Assembly (NCBI GenBank): GCA_019234295.1 | Contig: JAFALK010000088.1 | Coordinates: forward strand, 1-53,264 | Origin: Roseateles sp. | GTDB lineage: Bacteria; Pseudomonadota; Gammaproteobacteria; Burkholderiales; Burkholderiaceae_C | Direction: 5' to 3' | Length of the DNA: 53,264 bases | Position numbers and translations under genes: made by a program | In this document: positions 43,712-50,543 of the stretch, piece by piece | Numbering within the stretch: position 1 is the stretch's first letter | Layout of the letters: every line of letters begins with the position of its first letter | The notes under the pieces: generated by a model | Told to the model about the DNA's origin: nothing | The model's database searches: none | What the model saw: the letters and a program-made list of their open reading frames with translations, nothing else

Positions 43712-44614
43712 TCACGCGCCGCGGCGTGCGGTTGCGCCGACTCTGGACGATCGCATCTGCGAACCCTGCGGCAGGATCTTGAGCTCATGGGCCCGCGCCA
43801 TGGCTTGGACGCGGTTGCTCACGCTGAGTTTGCGGTAGATCTTCTGCAGGTGGTTTTTGATCGTGAGCGAGCTGAGGCCCAGGATCATGCCAATCTCGAC
43901 ATTGGTCTTGCCAACCAACAGGTAGCTCATCACCTCGAGCTCTCGCGCCGTCAGGGGTGACTGGGGCGAAATCGGACGATGCACGACGCCAGTGCCTTGG
44001 CCCAGCATCTCGCTATTGGCAATGATGCGCAGGAAGGCCTGGTGCAGATGGGGCACGAGCAGATGGAGAAAGAATTCATGCCGCTCCGTTGGCGCGCTCG
44101 GCATTTCGAAGAAGGCAAAAAAGGTGGCACCACCGTAAAGGCGCTCAGTGCCGCCGACCAGGGCATTGCGCAATCGCTCACGTCCGAGCGAGTGTTGCAG
44201 GTCGGCCAGGGAGGCCGCGTAACTCTGGGGCGTCGGGTCGGCCTCGTAATCGCAAGCGACTCCGGTTTCGGCCGGATGCGACTGGCCGTCTATGGGTTCG
44301 ACATGGGCGCGATAGCCCAGCAGTCCGAATTGACGGCAATGACGCACGATGCGCACAACCAGACCCTGCTCGGCATCGCACAGTCGGCGCAACGATTCGG
44401 CATCACGCGGCACGGCGTTGAGGCATTCCATGCGCAGCACGCGATCATCTTCGTCCAGGTGCGCACAGACCATGAGGCCATGCGGCAGCAAGGCGCCGAA
44501 GGCCCCTTGGCTCCAGGTGAAAAGCTGGCGCAGCAGACGAACGTACAGGCCGTTCTCTATGGCGCGCACCAGGCTCTCCCCCTCTTCGCGACTGAGGATG
44601 ATCAGTTCTTGCAT
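43712..44614 (-). CDS. LuxR-family transcriptional regulator (EpsA-like), likely curli regulator
   Basis: The 300-residue protein starts at ATG 44614 (MQELIILSREEGESL). An N-terminal domain of about 210 residues contains LYVRLLRQLFTWSQGAFGALLPHGLMVC and a Tyr-Gly-Gly segment, as in EpsA regulators linked to exopolysaccharide and PEP-CTERM loci. It ends with a LuxR helix-turn-helix (about 222-280): LTARELEVMSYLLVGKTNVEIG and a TIKNHLQKIYRKL recognition helix. There is no receiver domain. It lies 224 bp downstream of a curlin-like gene on the same strand and occupies the place of csgD in enteric curli loci, which also encodes a LuxR-type protein. Direct control of the curlin genes is inferred from position. 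Confidence 0.85.
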   Translation of the reverse strand: MQELIILSREEGESLVRAIENGLYVRLLRQLFTWSQGAFGALLPHGLMVCAHLDEDDRVLRMECLNAVPRDAESLRRLCDAEQGLVVRIVRHCRQFGLLGYRAHVEPIDGQSHPAETGVACDYEADPTPQSYAASLADLQHSLGRERLRNALVGGTERLYGGATFFAFFEMPSAPTERHEFFLHLLVPHLHQAFLRIIANSEMLGQGTGVVHRPISPQSPLTARELEVMSYLLVGKTNVEIGMILGLSSLTIKNHLQKIYRKLSVSNRVQAMARAHELKILPQGSQMRSSRVGATARRGA

Positions 44615-44838
44615 GCAATGGCGGGAGTTCTTGTTGCGAGCGCAGTCCGTACATGCGGAGCTTCGTACCACTGGCCTGATGAGGCGTGGCGGCTCGATCG
44701 AAGCATTGACTCGGTGACGAATACCGATCGCGGGGCATGCAATCGGTGCAGGGAGAAAACGATCGGGCAATCCGGGCAGGGACCGCACCGTGCTTTCTTG
44801 TTCTTCAAATCGTGGTCCCGGACAAAGCCGGTCCGCGA

Positions 44839-45195
44839 TCAGCGCTGGAGGATGACGGCCTTGGCGTTGGTGGTAGCAGCTTGCTGGATATAGGCCACGG
44901 AGCCGGAGTTGGTGCCGGCAGTGTTGTCCTGATAGATCCAGGCCAGCGACGTGGTGGCGCCATTCTGGTCGATCACGGCGGTCACGTTGGTCGAAGTACC
45001 GAGCTGCTGGATGACGGCGCTGTTGTTGTTCAGCGTGTTGCTGGTATCCAGCAGGGGCTCAACGGCGCCGCCGATCACGGTGGCGTCAGCGGGCGGAGCG
45101 GAGATGACCGTCAGCGTCGTCAGGCTGATGTCGTCAGCGAAAGCCGACAGGGAGGCAACAGCCAGAGCGGCGGCGACGAGGGACTTGATCTTCAT
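44839..45195 (-). CDS. Small secreted curlin-like protein
   Basis: The 118-residue protein has a signal peptide (MKIKSLVAAALAVASLSAFA) and a mature part of about 98 residues. It carries a few degenerate curlin-type strand-turn units such as SAVIQQLGTSTNVTAVIDQNG, SVAYIQQAATTNAKAVILQR at the end. The terminal AVILQR is shared with the curlin encoded divergently at 45591. It is shorter and has fewer repeats than CsgA or CsgB, so it may be a nucleator or cap instead of the main fibre subunit. The start at 45195 is the only one with a signal peptide; the longer frame to 45444 is not used. Confidence 0.75.
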   Translation of the reverse strand: MKIKSLVAAALAVASLSAFADDISLTTLTVISAPPADATVIGGAVEPLLDTSNTLNNNSAVIQQLGTSTNVTAVIDQNGATTSLAWIYQDNTAGTNSGSVAYIQQAATTNAKAVILQR

Positions 45196-45590
45196 GATGA
45201 GCACTTTCTCAAAAAGGGTGAAAGAAAAATACTGAAAGGCACTTTGGTTTGATGCACCCAGAGCGCTTCGCGCGAAACACTTGGGCCAGCTTCCATCGGG
45301 TACTGCGGGGGCTCCTCGGCATCTTGGCCGGCACGCCTCTTTCGAGCCCCGCCCACCACGCTGCGCAAGGCCCCTTGCAGTGCTTTGCAATATAGAAATG
45401 CACTGTGACTGTCCCATGAACCGTGGACTATTCACGCTTTTCAAAGTGATGCGGGATTACCCGCTCGGAGCTCGATAAAACAAAGCGAGGCAGGCCGCCC
45501 ACAAGTTCACGAATCGGTCCTTACGCGCTCCTGAGCGGCGCCGTAGTTGGTGTTGAAGCGTTCAACGCACACCAGCTCACAGGCCCGATC
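45196..45590. promoter_or_regulatory. Divergent curlin promoter region (395 bp)
   Basis: This gap separates two divergent curlin-like genes and is less GC-rich than its neighbours around 45385-45480. It holds several GTGA/TCAC half-sites (for example GTGAC near 45404, the 15-bp inverted repeat at 45422-45436, and TCAC-N10-GTGA at 45433-45450). They look like binding sites for a dimeric regulator. No open frame here encodes a recognisable protein. Confidence 0.45.
45422..45436. promoter_or_regulatory. Inverted-repeat operator candidate between curlin genes
   Basis: CGTGGACTATTCACG has CGTG/CACG arms and matches the 16-bp repeat at 43623-43638 except for a one-base length change and a few central differences. 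Its position between divergent curlin genes fits a regulator-binding site. Confidence 0.4.
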
Positions 45591-46130
45591 ATGAACACCA
45601 AGCTCAACACCACCGTCCTGCGCGCCACCATCGCCTTGGCCGCAGCCCTGATGGCCTCCCCAGTGCTGGCCGCCGACATCAACCTGGGCGGCGCCTGGTC
45701 CACGCAGACCGGCCTGGGCAATCTGTCAAACATCGAGCAAGTGGCGGGCAATGCCGGAGACGGCGCCGGCAACAGCAACTTCGGCTCGATCACGCAATCA
45801 GGCAACGACGATGTGGCCGACATCACGCAAAGCGGCCAGCGCAACCGTGCCGTGATTGCGCAGACCGGCAACGGCAACGTGGCCGAGGTCACGCAGAATG
45901 GCAGCGGCAACGACCTGGAACTGGCACAGAGCGGCAACGACAACCGGTTCAGCGCGCAGCAGTCCGGCTCGGAGAACGCCATCCTGGCCCAACAGTTCGG
46001 CGGCGCCAGCGCCACGCTGCTCCAGAACGGATCTAACAACAGCATCCAGCTCTACCAAGCGGCCGGCCAGAACGTGGCCTATGTGAGCCAGAGCGGCAAC
46101 GGCAACCGCGCGGTGATCCTGCAACGCTGA
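45591..46130 (+). CDS. Curlin-repeat amyloid subunit (CsgA/CsgB-like)
   Basis: The 179-residue protein has a signal peptide ending VLA (about residue 27). Its mature part contains curlin-type repeats of about 22 residues with the S-x5-Q-x-G-x-x-N-x5-Q pattern. Examples are SITQSGNDDVADITQSGQRN, AVIAQTGNGNVAEVTQNGSGN and YVSQSGNGNRAVILQR at the end. About five to six units are visible. Such repeats stack into the amyloid fibre secreted through CsgG. It is on the plus strand, divergent from the small curlin-like gene and separated from the csg operon by an IS66 remnant. Whether it is the major subunit or nucleator cannot be told from sequence. Confidence 0.88.
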   Translation: MNTKLNTTVLRATIALAAALMASPVLAADINLGGAWSTQTGLGNLSNIEQVAGNAGDGAGNSNFGSITQSGNDDVADITQSGQRNRAVIAQTGNGNVAEVTQNGSGNDLELAQSGNDNRFSAQQSGSENAILAQQFGGASATLLQNGSNNSIQLYQAAGQNVAYVSQSGNGNRAVILQR

Positions 46131-46211
46131 GGCGTATTCGTACGGCAATGTGGTCTTGAAGCCCGGCTCGCGAGCGATAAGGATGCTGTCCACGTAACTC
46201 AGGTGGACGCG

Positions 46212-46559
46212 ATGACAAGCGAGAAGAAGACCCGGCGCAGACACAGCGCGACCATGAAGGCGCGGGTGCTGGCGCAGTGCTGTGAGCCAGGCATGTCGGT
46301 GGCTCAGGTGGCCATGGCCCACTGCATCAATGCCACCGTCGTGCACCGCTGGCGACAACTCGCATGCGAAGGCTCTGGCCGCGCAGTCGCCAAGACAAGC
46401 GAGTTCCTCGCTCTGTCGCTTCCCAGTCCAGCAGCGACTACTGCAGCCCCTGCTGACATCCAGGTCGAACTCAAGCGAGGCGCCGTCTCGATTGCGCTCA
46501 CTTGGCCGGTGAGCGCTGCAGCGGAGCTTGCCGCTTGGACCCGTGAGCTGCTGCGGTGA
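46212..46559 (+). CDS. tnpA: IS66-family TnpA (OrfA) accessory protein
   Basis: The 115-residue protein has an N-terminal helix-turn-helix typical of the IS66/IS3 OrfA group (RRHSATMKARVLAQC, VAQVAMAHCINATVVHRWRQ) and an IS66 OrfA-like end (AAELAAWTRELLR). The ATG at 46212 is preferred over a GTG at 46203. Its TGA overlaps the GTG of tnpB in GTGA, the usual translational coupling of IS66 genes. The gene is intact, but its partners are broken. Confidence 0.85.
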   Translation: MTSEKKTRRRHSATMKARVLAQCCEPGMSVAQVAMAHCINATVVHRWRQLACEGSGRAVAKTSEFLALSLPSPAATTAAPADIQVELKRGAVSIALTWPVSAAAELAAWTRELLR

Positions 46560-46886
46560 TCCGCATCGACGCGGTGTGGCTCGCGGTCGAGCCGCTGGAC
46601 ATGCGTGCCGGAACGGACACAGCGCTCACACGCGTGGTCAACGTCTTCGGTGCCGCTCGCCCTTACCACGCGTATCTCTTCGCGAACCGCCGAGCCAACC
46701 GCATGAAGGTGCTGGTGCATGACGGCATCGGCGTATGGCTGGCTGCGGCGCCTGAACCTCGGCAAGTTCATCTGGCCTCGCGGCGTCGGCGGCAGGCTGG
46801 CGCTCACGACAGAGCAGCTCAACGCACTGGTTCTGGGCTTGCCGTGGCAGCGCCTCGGCGAGGCCGGTGTCATCACGATGCTCTAG
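46556..46886 (+). pseudogene. tnpB: IS66 TnpB (OrfB), frameshifted
   Basis: The frame begins at GTG 46556 with IRIDAVWLAVEPLDMRAGTD and FANRRANRMKVLVHDG, the conserved IS66 OrfB core. After VWLAA (about 46748) two bases are missing compared with the expected AARRLNLGKFIWPR reading. The correct continuation (RLNLGKFIWPRG, ending GEAGVITML and TAG at 46884-46886) is then found in another frame. The product is therefore disrupted. Confidence 0.85.
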
Positions 46887-46912
46887 CAATTGCTGCGTCT
46901 ACCGATGGCTAT

Positions 46913-47187
46913 ATGACCCGATCGTCGGCACGGTCAGCACCCGTGATCGCCGACGACGCCCTCGACACGCTAGACATCGAACAACTGCGCTCAGCACTGC
47001 GCGCAGCACGTGCCGAACTGGCCTTCAAGCAGGCCTTCATCGACAAGCTCTCGCACGAGAACGCCGTGCTCAAGCGCTTGAAGTTCGCGGCGCAGAGCGA
47101 GGCCTACGGCCCAGAGCAGCGCAGCCTGCCAGCCGGATCGACGAGCTGTTGCCTCATCGCTGGGTCGCATCGCCGGATCCGGGCTGA
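46913..47187 (+). pseudogene. tnpC: IS66 TnpC transposase remnant, internally deleted
   Basis: An ATG at 46913 opens the N-terminal coiled-coil part of an IS66 transposase (FKQAFIDKLSHENAVLKRLKF, AAQSEAYGPEQRSL). Near 47121-47133 the sequence jumps to the C-terminal end of the same protein (RIDELLPHRWVASPDPG, stop TGA 47185-47187) in a different frame. More than 400 codons, including the catalytic DDE domain, are missing. Confidence 0.8.
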
Positions 47188-47206
47188 TCTGCGTAGCTGC
47201 CGTCAA

Positions 47207-47227
47207 GACGGGTTCACCGTCTGCTTA
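47207..47227. repeat. Right terminal inverted repeat of the IS66 element
   Basis: The sequence GACGGGTTCACCGTCTGCTTA reads on the other strand as TAAGCAGACGGTGAACCCGTC, the GTAAGC...GGTGAA type of IS66 ends. It lies 20 bases after the tnpC stop. No left partner was recognised. Confidence 0.6.
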
Positions 47228-47275
47228 CGCTAAGGCAGCGGCCCGGTCCAGCCCGTGCGCCGCAGGCACCAAGCA

Positions 47276-47302
47276 CAAGGCCCAGCAATTGAACGGGCCT
47301 TG
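47276..47302 (-). terminator. Hairpin ending the csg operon
   Basis: CAAGGCCC (47276-47283) and GGGCCTTG (47295-47302) form a perfect 8-bp stem with an 11-base loop, 31 bases past the stop of the curlin-like gene at 47333. The T run beyond it on the minus strand is poor, so termination strength is uncertain. It may also act on the plus strand for the IS remnant. Confidence 0.45.
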
Positions 47303-47332
47303 GCTATTGGAAACGGTGGGGGAGTGAGTCGC

Positions 47333-47986
47333 TCATTGAGTCGGCACCGTGATCCGCTGGCCGTTGCCGATGATGGTCAGGCTGACTATCTTGCCGTTGA
47401 GCGGCTGGTTCATCGTGATCACGTTGTTGTTGCCGATTTCCTGCAGCGTGGCGGTGCCGTTGCCCACCTGCGTGGCCGTGATGAGGTTGCCGTTGCCGTT
47501 CTGATAGATGGTGAGTGAGTTCTCCATGCCCGACTGGGACAGGTCTGCCACATTGCCCGTGCCCAGCTGGGTCGCGCTGACGCTGTTGTTCGAACCCGAC
47601 TGCACCACGCGCAGGCGATTGAGGTTGCCGTTCTGGACCAGGTTGGCCTGGATATAGGAGCCGGACTGCTCGATGTCGGCGATATTTCCGGTGCCGATGG
47701 GGTAGACCGTGCGGTCAGTGGACGAGGTGTCCAGTGTCTGGTCGATAGTGCCGGTGAGGTTGTTGCCATTGCTCTGGCGGATGCTGGCCGCGGTGAGCAA
47801 GATGTCGGCCTGGCCGATGTCCGTGTACCGAAGCAAGCTGGATCCGAGCGACACCGGCGCGGTCTGTGCGTGGCCGATCGCCGGGCAAGCGAGCAGCGAC
47901 GCGAGCGCGGCCAGGGTCAAGGCCTGGCGACGTGCGTTGCCGGCCCGCGGCTTTCGAGTTTTCGTTCCGGTCGTCATCTTCTTCAT
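47333..47986 (-). CDS. Curlin-repeat protein, last gene of the csg operon
   Basis: The 217-residue protein has an N-terminal basic region and signal peptide (cleavage after GHAQ, about residue 33). Curlin-type units follow, such as ADIEQSGSYIQANLVQNGNLN, RVVQSGSNNSVSATQLGTGN and TIYQNGNGNLITATQVGNG, with Q-x-G-x-x-N spacing. The final residues (LTIIGNGQRITVPTQ) depart from the repeat. The ATG at 47986 overlaps the csgG stop in ATGA, so it is translationally coupled to the secretion channel; longer upstream starts are less likely. It may be the CsgB-like nucleator. Confidence 0.82.
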   Translation of the reverse strand: MKKMTTGTKTRKPRAGNARRQALTLAALASLLACPAIGHAQTAPVSLGSSLLRYTDIGQADILLTAASIRQSNGNNLTGTIDQTLDTSSTDRTVYPIGTGNIADIEQSGSYIQANLVQNGNLNRLRVVQSGSNNSVSATQLGTGNVADLSQSGMENSLTIYQNGNGNLITATQVGNGTATLQEIGNNNVITMNQPLNGKIVSLTIIGNGQRITVPTQ

Positions 47987-49437
47987 CGATTCTTCCAATA
48001 CGAGTCGAAGATATCGCCTTCGGGCTTGCCGCGCACAGCGCTGGCGGCGGATGCTGCGGGCGACGGGCTTGCTGCCGGCGACGGGGTTGCTGCCGGCGAC
48101 GGGCTTGCTGCCGGCGGCACCGGGCGCGAGGGTGACACGCTACTGACAACCGGGACAGCCGGTGCGACCGCGGCTGCGCGATTCGCGCTGCCGGCCGGTG
48201 CGGCCATCGGCGCCGCCAGTGCGGCGGCCGAAGCGGGCGCTGCCACGACCGCTGCGGGCCGCGCCACGGGAAGGGGCATCGGGGCGCTGGTCTGCGCGCT
48301 GGAAACGGGCGCGGATGTGGTGGATGGCGTGGGCGCAGCGGGAGGCTGTGTCGGCGCGGGTACGGCCTGCACGGGTGCGGCCTGCACGGGTGCGGCCTGC
48401 ACGGGTGCGGCGGTCGGCCGCGGCGAAGCGACCGGCTGGGCGGCGCGCGCCGCGGCGACTTGCACGCGGGGGTCTTCCAGGAAGGGCAACGGCACAACGG
48501 GCTCGCGGCTGGGCATCACAGGTCGCATGGGCACCAGCGCGCCTTCCTCGAGAACGCTGCCGTCCACATTGGCCATCTGTTCCGTGACATAGGACTGGAC
48601 GATGGGCGAAAACCACTGGCTGATGTCTGCCAGTTCGAGGTTGCGGTCGCGGATGCCGTCGACGGTCAGGTGGATGACGGCGGCCTCGATGGCCTCGCGC
48701 ACCGCCAACTGGCCGGGTTCGTTGGTGGCAAAGCCCGTCTCGGCCTGCAGAAGGCTCTGATATGCCACGTATTTGTAGATATTGGCATTGAGCTGGTAGG
48801 AATAGATGGTCTTGGTGACCGAGACGGCATTCATGACCTGGCCATAACGCACGTCCACGCTGCGCAGCGAGACCGTGACCTGGTCGACACGGTACTGCGT
48901 GCTCGCGCCGATGCCGAGGTAGTTGGCCCCCTTGCCGCCCGAGCGCACATTGCTTTCGTAGGCGATCACGCCGCCTTCGATGATCATGCTGGCCGGCATC
49001 ATATTGGGCAGGTTGTAGAGCGGCTTGCCCTTCTCGGCCGAGCTTTCGGCGGCGCGGATGATGCGGCGCTCGGTCAGCAGGTTCTGCAGGCCTTCGCGCT
49101 CGACCGGCACGTACCAGCCGGAATCCCACAGCGCCTTGACCAGCATGGTGGCCGCGCCCTGGGTCACCAGCGTCGAGTAGGCACTGTCCGGCGCAGTCCT
49201 GTACTGGCCCGTCTCGTCCCGAAAGGCATAGACCGCCACCGGCACGCGCGCCTTGGGGCGCGGCAGCTGCGTCAGGTCGCGTGTGACGGCCGTGGACGGC
49301 GTCAGCCTGGCATTGGACTTGACGCCCGAGGGCGGCACCGTCGATGCGCAGCCCACCACGCTCAGCGCGGCCACAATAACAAGATGCCCTGCACGGGTCC
49401 GGGCCTGCTCCCGTGCCCGCTGACCAAGCCACCCCAC
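47983..49437 (-). CDS. csgG: CsgG curli secretion channel with a long C-terminal extension
   Basis: The 484-residue protein starts at GTG 49437, just after the csgF stop. It has a lipobox (SVVGC, Cys30) and the CsgG core (about 35-290) with VAVYAFRDETGQYR, IIEGGVIAYESNVRSGGKGANYLGIGAS and SVDVRYGQVMNAVSVTKTIYSYQL. It forms the nonameric outer-membrane channel for curlins. The family core ends near residue 290. Here a further 190 residues of Pro/Ala/Ser/Val-rich low complexity follow, containing APVQA repeats and SPSPAA repeats, and ending EGDIFDSYWKNR. The extension should face the periplasm if it follows the core topology; it is not seen in the enteric protein. Confidence 0.93.
   Translation of the reverse strand: MGWLGQRAREQARTRAGHLVIVAALSVVGCASTVPPSGVKSNARLTPSTAVTRDLTQLPRPKARVPVAVYAFRDETGQYRTAPDSAYSTLVTQGAATMLVKALWDSGWYVPVEREGLQNLLTERRIIRAAESSAEKGKPLYNLPNMMPASMIIEGGVIAYESNVRSGGKGANYLGIGASTQYRVDQVTVSLRSVDVRYGQVMNAVSVTKTIYSYQLNANIYKYVAYQSLLQAETGFATNEPGQLAVREAIEAAVIHLTVDGIRDRNLELADISQWFSPIVQSYVTEQMANVDGSVLEEGALVPMRPVMPSREPVVPLPFLEDPRVQVAAARAAQPVASPRPTAAPVQAAPVQAAPVQAVPAPTQPPAAPTPSTTSAPVSSAQTSAPMPLPVARPAAVVAAPASAAALAAPMAAPAGSANRAAAVAPAVPVVSSVSPSRPVPPAASPSPAATPSPAASPSPAASAASAVRGKPEGDIFDSYWKNR
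48056..48117. repeat. 18-bp tandem repeat inside csgG
   Basis: Three copies of an 18-base unit (consensus GCCGGCGACGGGCTTGCT) plus a partial copy encode SPSPAA-type repeats in the C-terminal extension of CsgG. One or two bases differ between copies. Confidence 0.85.
48364..48408. repeat. 15-bp tandem repeat inside csgG
   Basis: Three identical copies of GGCCTGCACGGGTGC encode three APVQA units in the CsgG extension. Perfect identity suggests recent expansion, and length change would keep the frame. Confidence 0.9.
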
Positions 49438-49438
49438 G

Positions 49439-49903
49439 TCAGGGCCCCGTGACGTTCAGATCGGTCGACGAGATGCTGAAGGACACCTGGGCGCCCGTCG
49501 TCTTGTCGGTCGTCGTGACCTGGAGGTTGCCATTGCCGGTGTCGGTGATCGAGATCGAATAGCCGGCGGTGTCGTAGGTGCCCGGCACCAGCGTGCTGTT
49601 CTTGCCGAAAATGGTCGTCAGCGCTTGGCTCGACAGGCGATTGAGAATGGCCTGCTGCAGGGCGTTGTTGAAGTTTTGCAGCGGCGTCAGGGTCGGTGGC
49701 TTGTACCCGTTCTGCGCTCCAGCAATGGACAGCAGCGCGGAGGCGTTGTTCGGGTTGCCACCCACAAAGGAAGGGTTGATCGGCGCATAGACCAGCTCCG
49801 TGCCCGAGGCGGCCAGGCACGACGACAGTCCCGCCAAAAGCAGGCCGCAGCGCGCCAGCGAGGGCGATAGCCTCGCGCGCAGAGTTCGCTTCAGTTCATC
49901 CAT
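49439..49903 (-). CDS. csgF: CsgF curli assembly protein
   Basis: The 154-residue protein has a signal peptide and the CsgF signature just after it: LVYAPINPSFVGGNPNNASALLS. The NPxFGGNPxN element inserts into the CsgG channel to form its second constriction. The remaining part ends SISSTDLNVTGP with beta-rich sequence. It is encoded between csgE and csgG, with one base between its stop and the csgG start. It probably stays at the surface to anchor the curlin nucleator. Confidence 0.93.
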   Translation of the reverse strand: MDELKRTLRARLSPSLARCGLLLAGLSSCLAASGTELVYAPINPSFVGGNPNNASALLSIAGAQNGYKPPTLTPLQNFNNALQQAILNRLSSQALTTIFGKNSTLVPGTYDTAGYSISITDTGNGNLQVTTTDKTTGAQVSFSISSTDLNVTGP

Positions 49904-49932
49904 TGACTAGCTCAGGCCTCAGCTGTTTCTTT

Positions 49933-50367
49933 TCAAAATCCATCCTTCGCCATGTCCGGATCGCCACCGTCTCCGATCATGCGAAGTGACTGACTGATGA
50001 TGTTCGCGTTCACCTTCTCGACAGCATCCAAGCTCAGTGCGCCGATCGCGGAGACCTTGATCGGCAGGTTGCCCGAGAAGACCACTTGCTGTTCCTGGAC
50101 GACGAAGATCAGGTTGCCGTAGCGTCGCGAGGGGCGCTCAACTATCACCAGGTTGTACTTTTCGAAATCGGGTTTCTCTCGCCAAAAATCGGTGAAGCGG
50201 CGGTAGAACTCCATGCCACCCGGCGTGAAGGTCTGGTTGACGACGATCCCGAACGAATCCGTACTCGACTCCTTGGCCGCGTCCTGCGCTCGTGCCAAGC
50301 TCACAAGAGCAAACATCAGCGCCGCCAAGATCGAACAAAGATGGCCGCGTGACCTCACGCCCAGCAT
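49933..50367 (-). CDS. csgE: CsgE curli chaperone/export adaptor
   Basis: With the ATG at 50367 the protein is 144 residues. A signal peptide (MLGVRSRGHLCSILAALMFA, cleavage near RAQ) is followed by GGMEFYRRFTDFWREK, LVIVERPSRRYGNLIFVVQEQQVVFSG, and a helical end with a terminal Phe, as in CsgE. It caps the periplasmic side of CsgG and directs curlins. Longer starts up to 50514 exist in frame but give no better signal peptide. First gene of the csgE-csgF-csgG-curlin operon; the region 50368-50543 should hold its promoter. Confidence 0.9.
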   Translation of the reverse strand: MLGVRSRGHLCSILAALMFALVSLARAQDAAKESSTDSFGIVVNQTFTPGGMEFYRRFTDFWREKPDFEKYNLVIVERPSRRYGNLIFVVQEQQVVFSGNLPIKVSAIGALSLDAVEKVNANIISQSLRMIGDGGDPDMAKDGF

Positions 50368-50543
50368 GAGCCCGCGCGATTTCCCGTCAGGGCAAGCGAG
50401 AAACGACCCCATACAAAAGCTCGGCCGACCCTTACAGATCGGCCGATCACTTCTAACTTCTTCCATCACTTGATAGGCGGTATGCATCTTAGGAAGACCC
50501 AGTGACACTCTCATGACGTTTCATGCGCATGCCCATCTCAGCC

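Larger units (their letters stand above)
46203..47230 (+). mobile_element. Internally deleted IS66-family insertion sequence
   Basis: The element keeps the IS66 gene order tnpA-tnpB-tnpC on the plus strand. tnpB has a 2-base deletion, and most of tnpC is missing, with its N-terminal part joined directly to its last codons near 47121-47133. The right terminal inverted repeat is recognisable near 47207-47227; a matching left end was not found, so the left boundary is set at the first gene. It lies between a curlin gene and the csg operon. It cannot make a functional transposase. Confidence 0.75.

Noticed and set aside
41722..50531. CATGCGCATG palindrome present upstream of both the TpsB gene (41722) and csgE (50522)
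   Set aside because: The same 10-mer also lies inside the receiver gene near position 104, so it is probably a chance match in GC-rich DNA.
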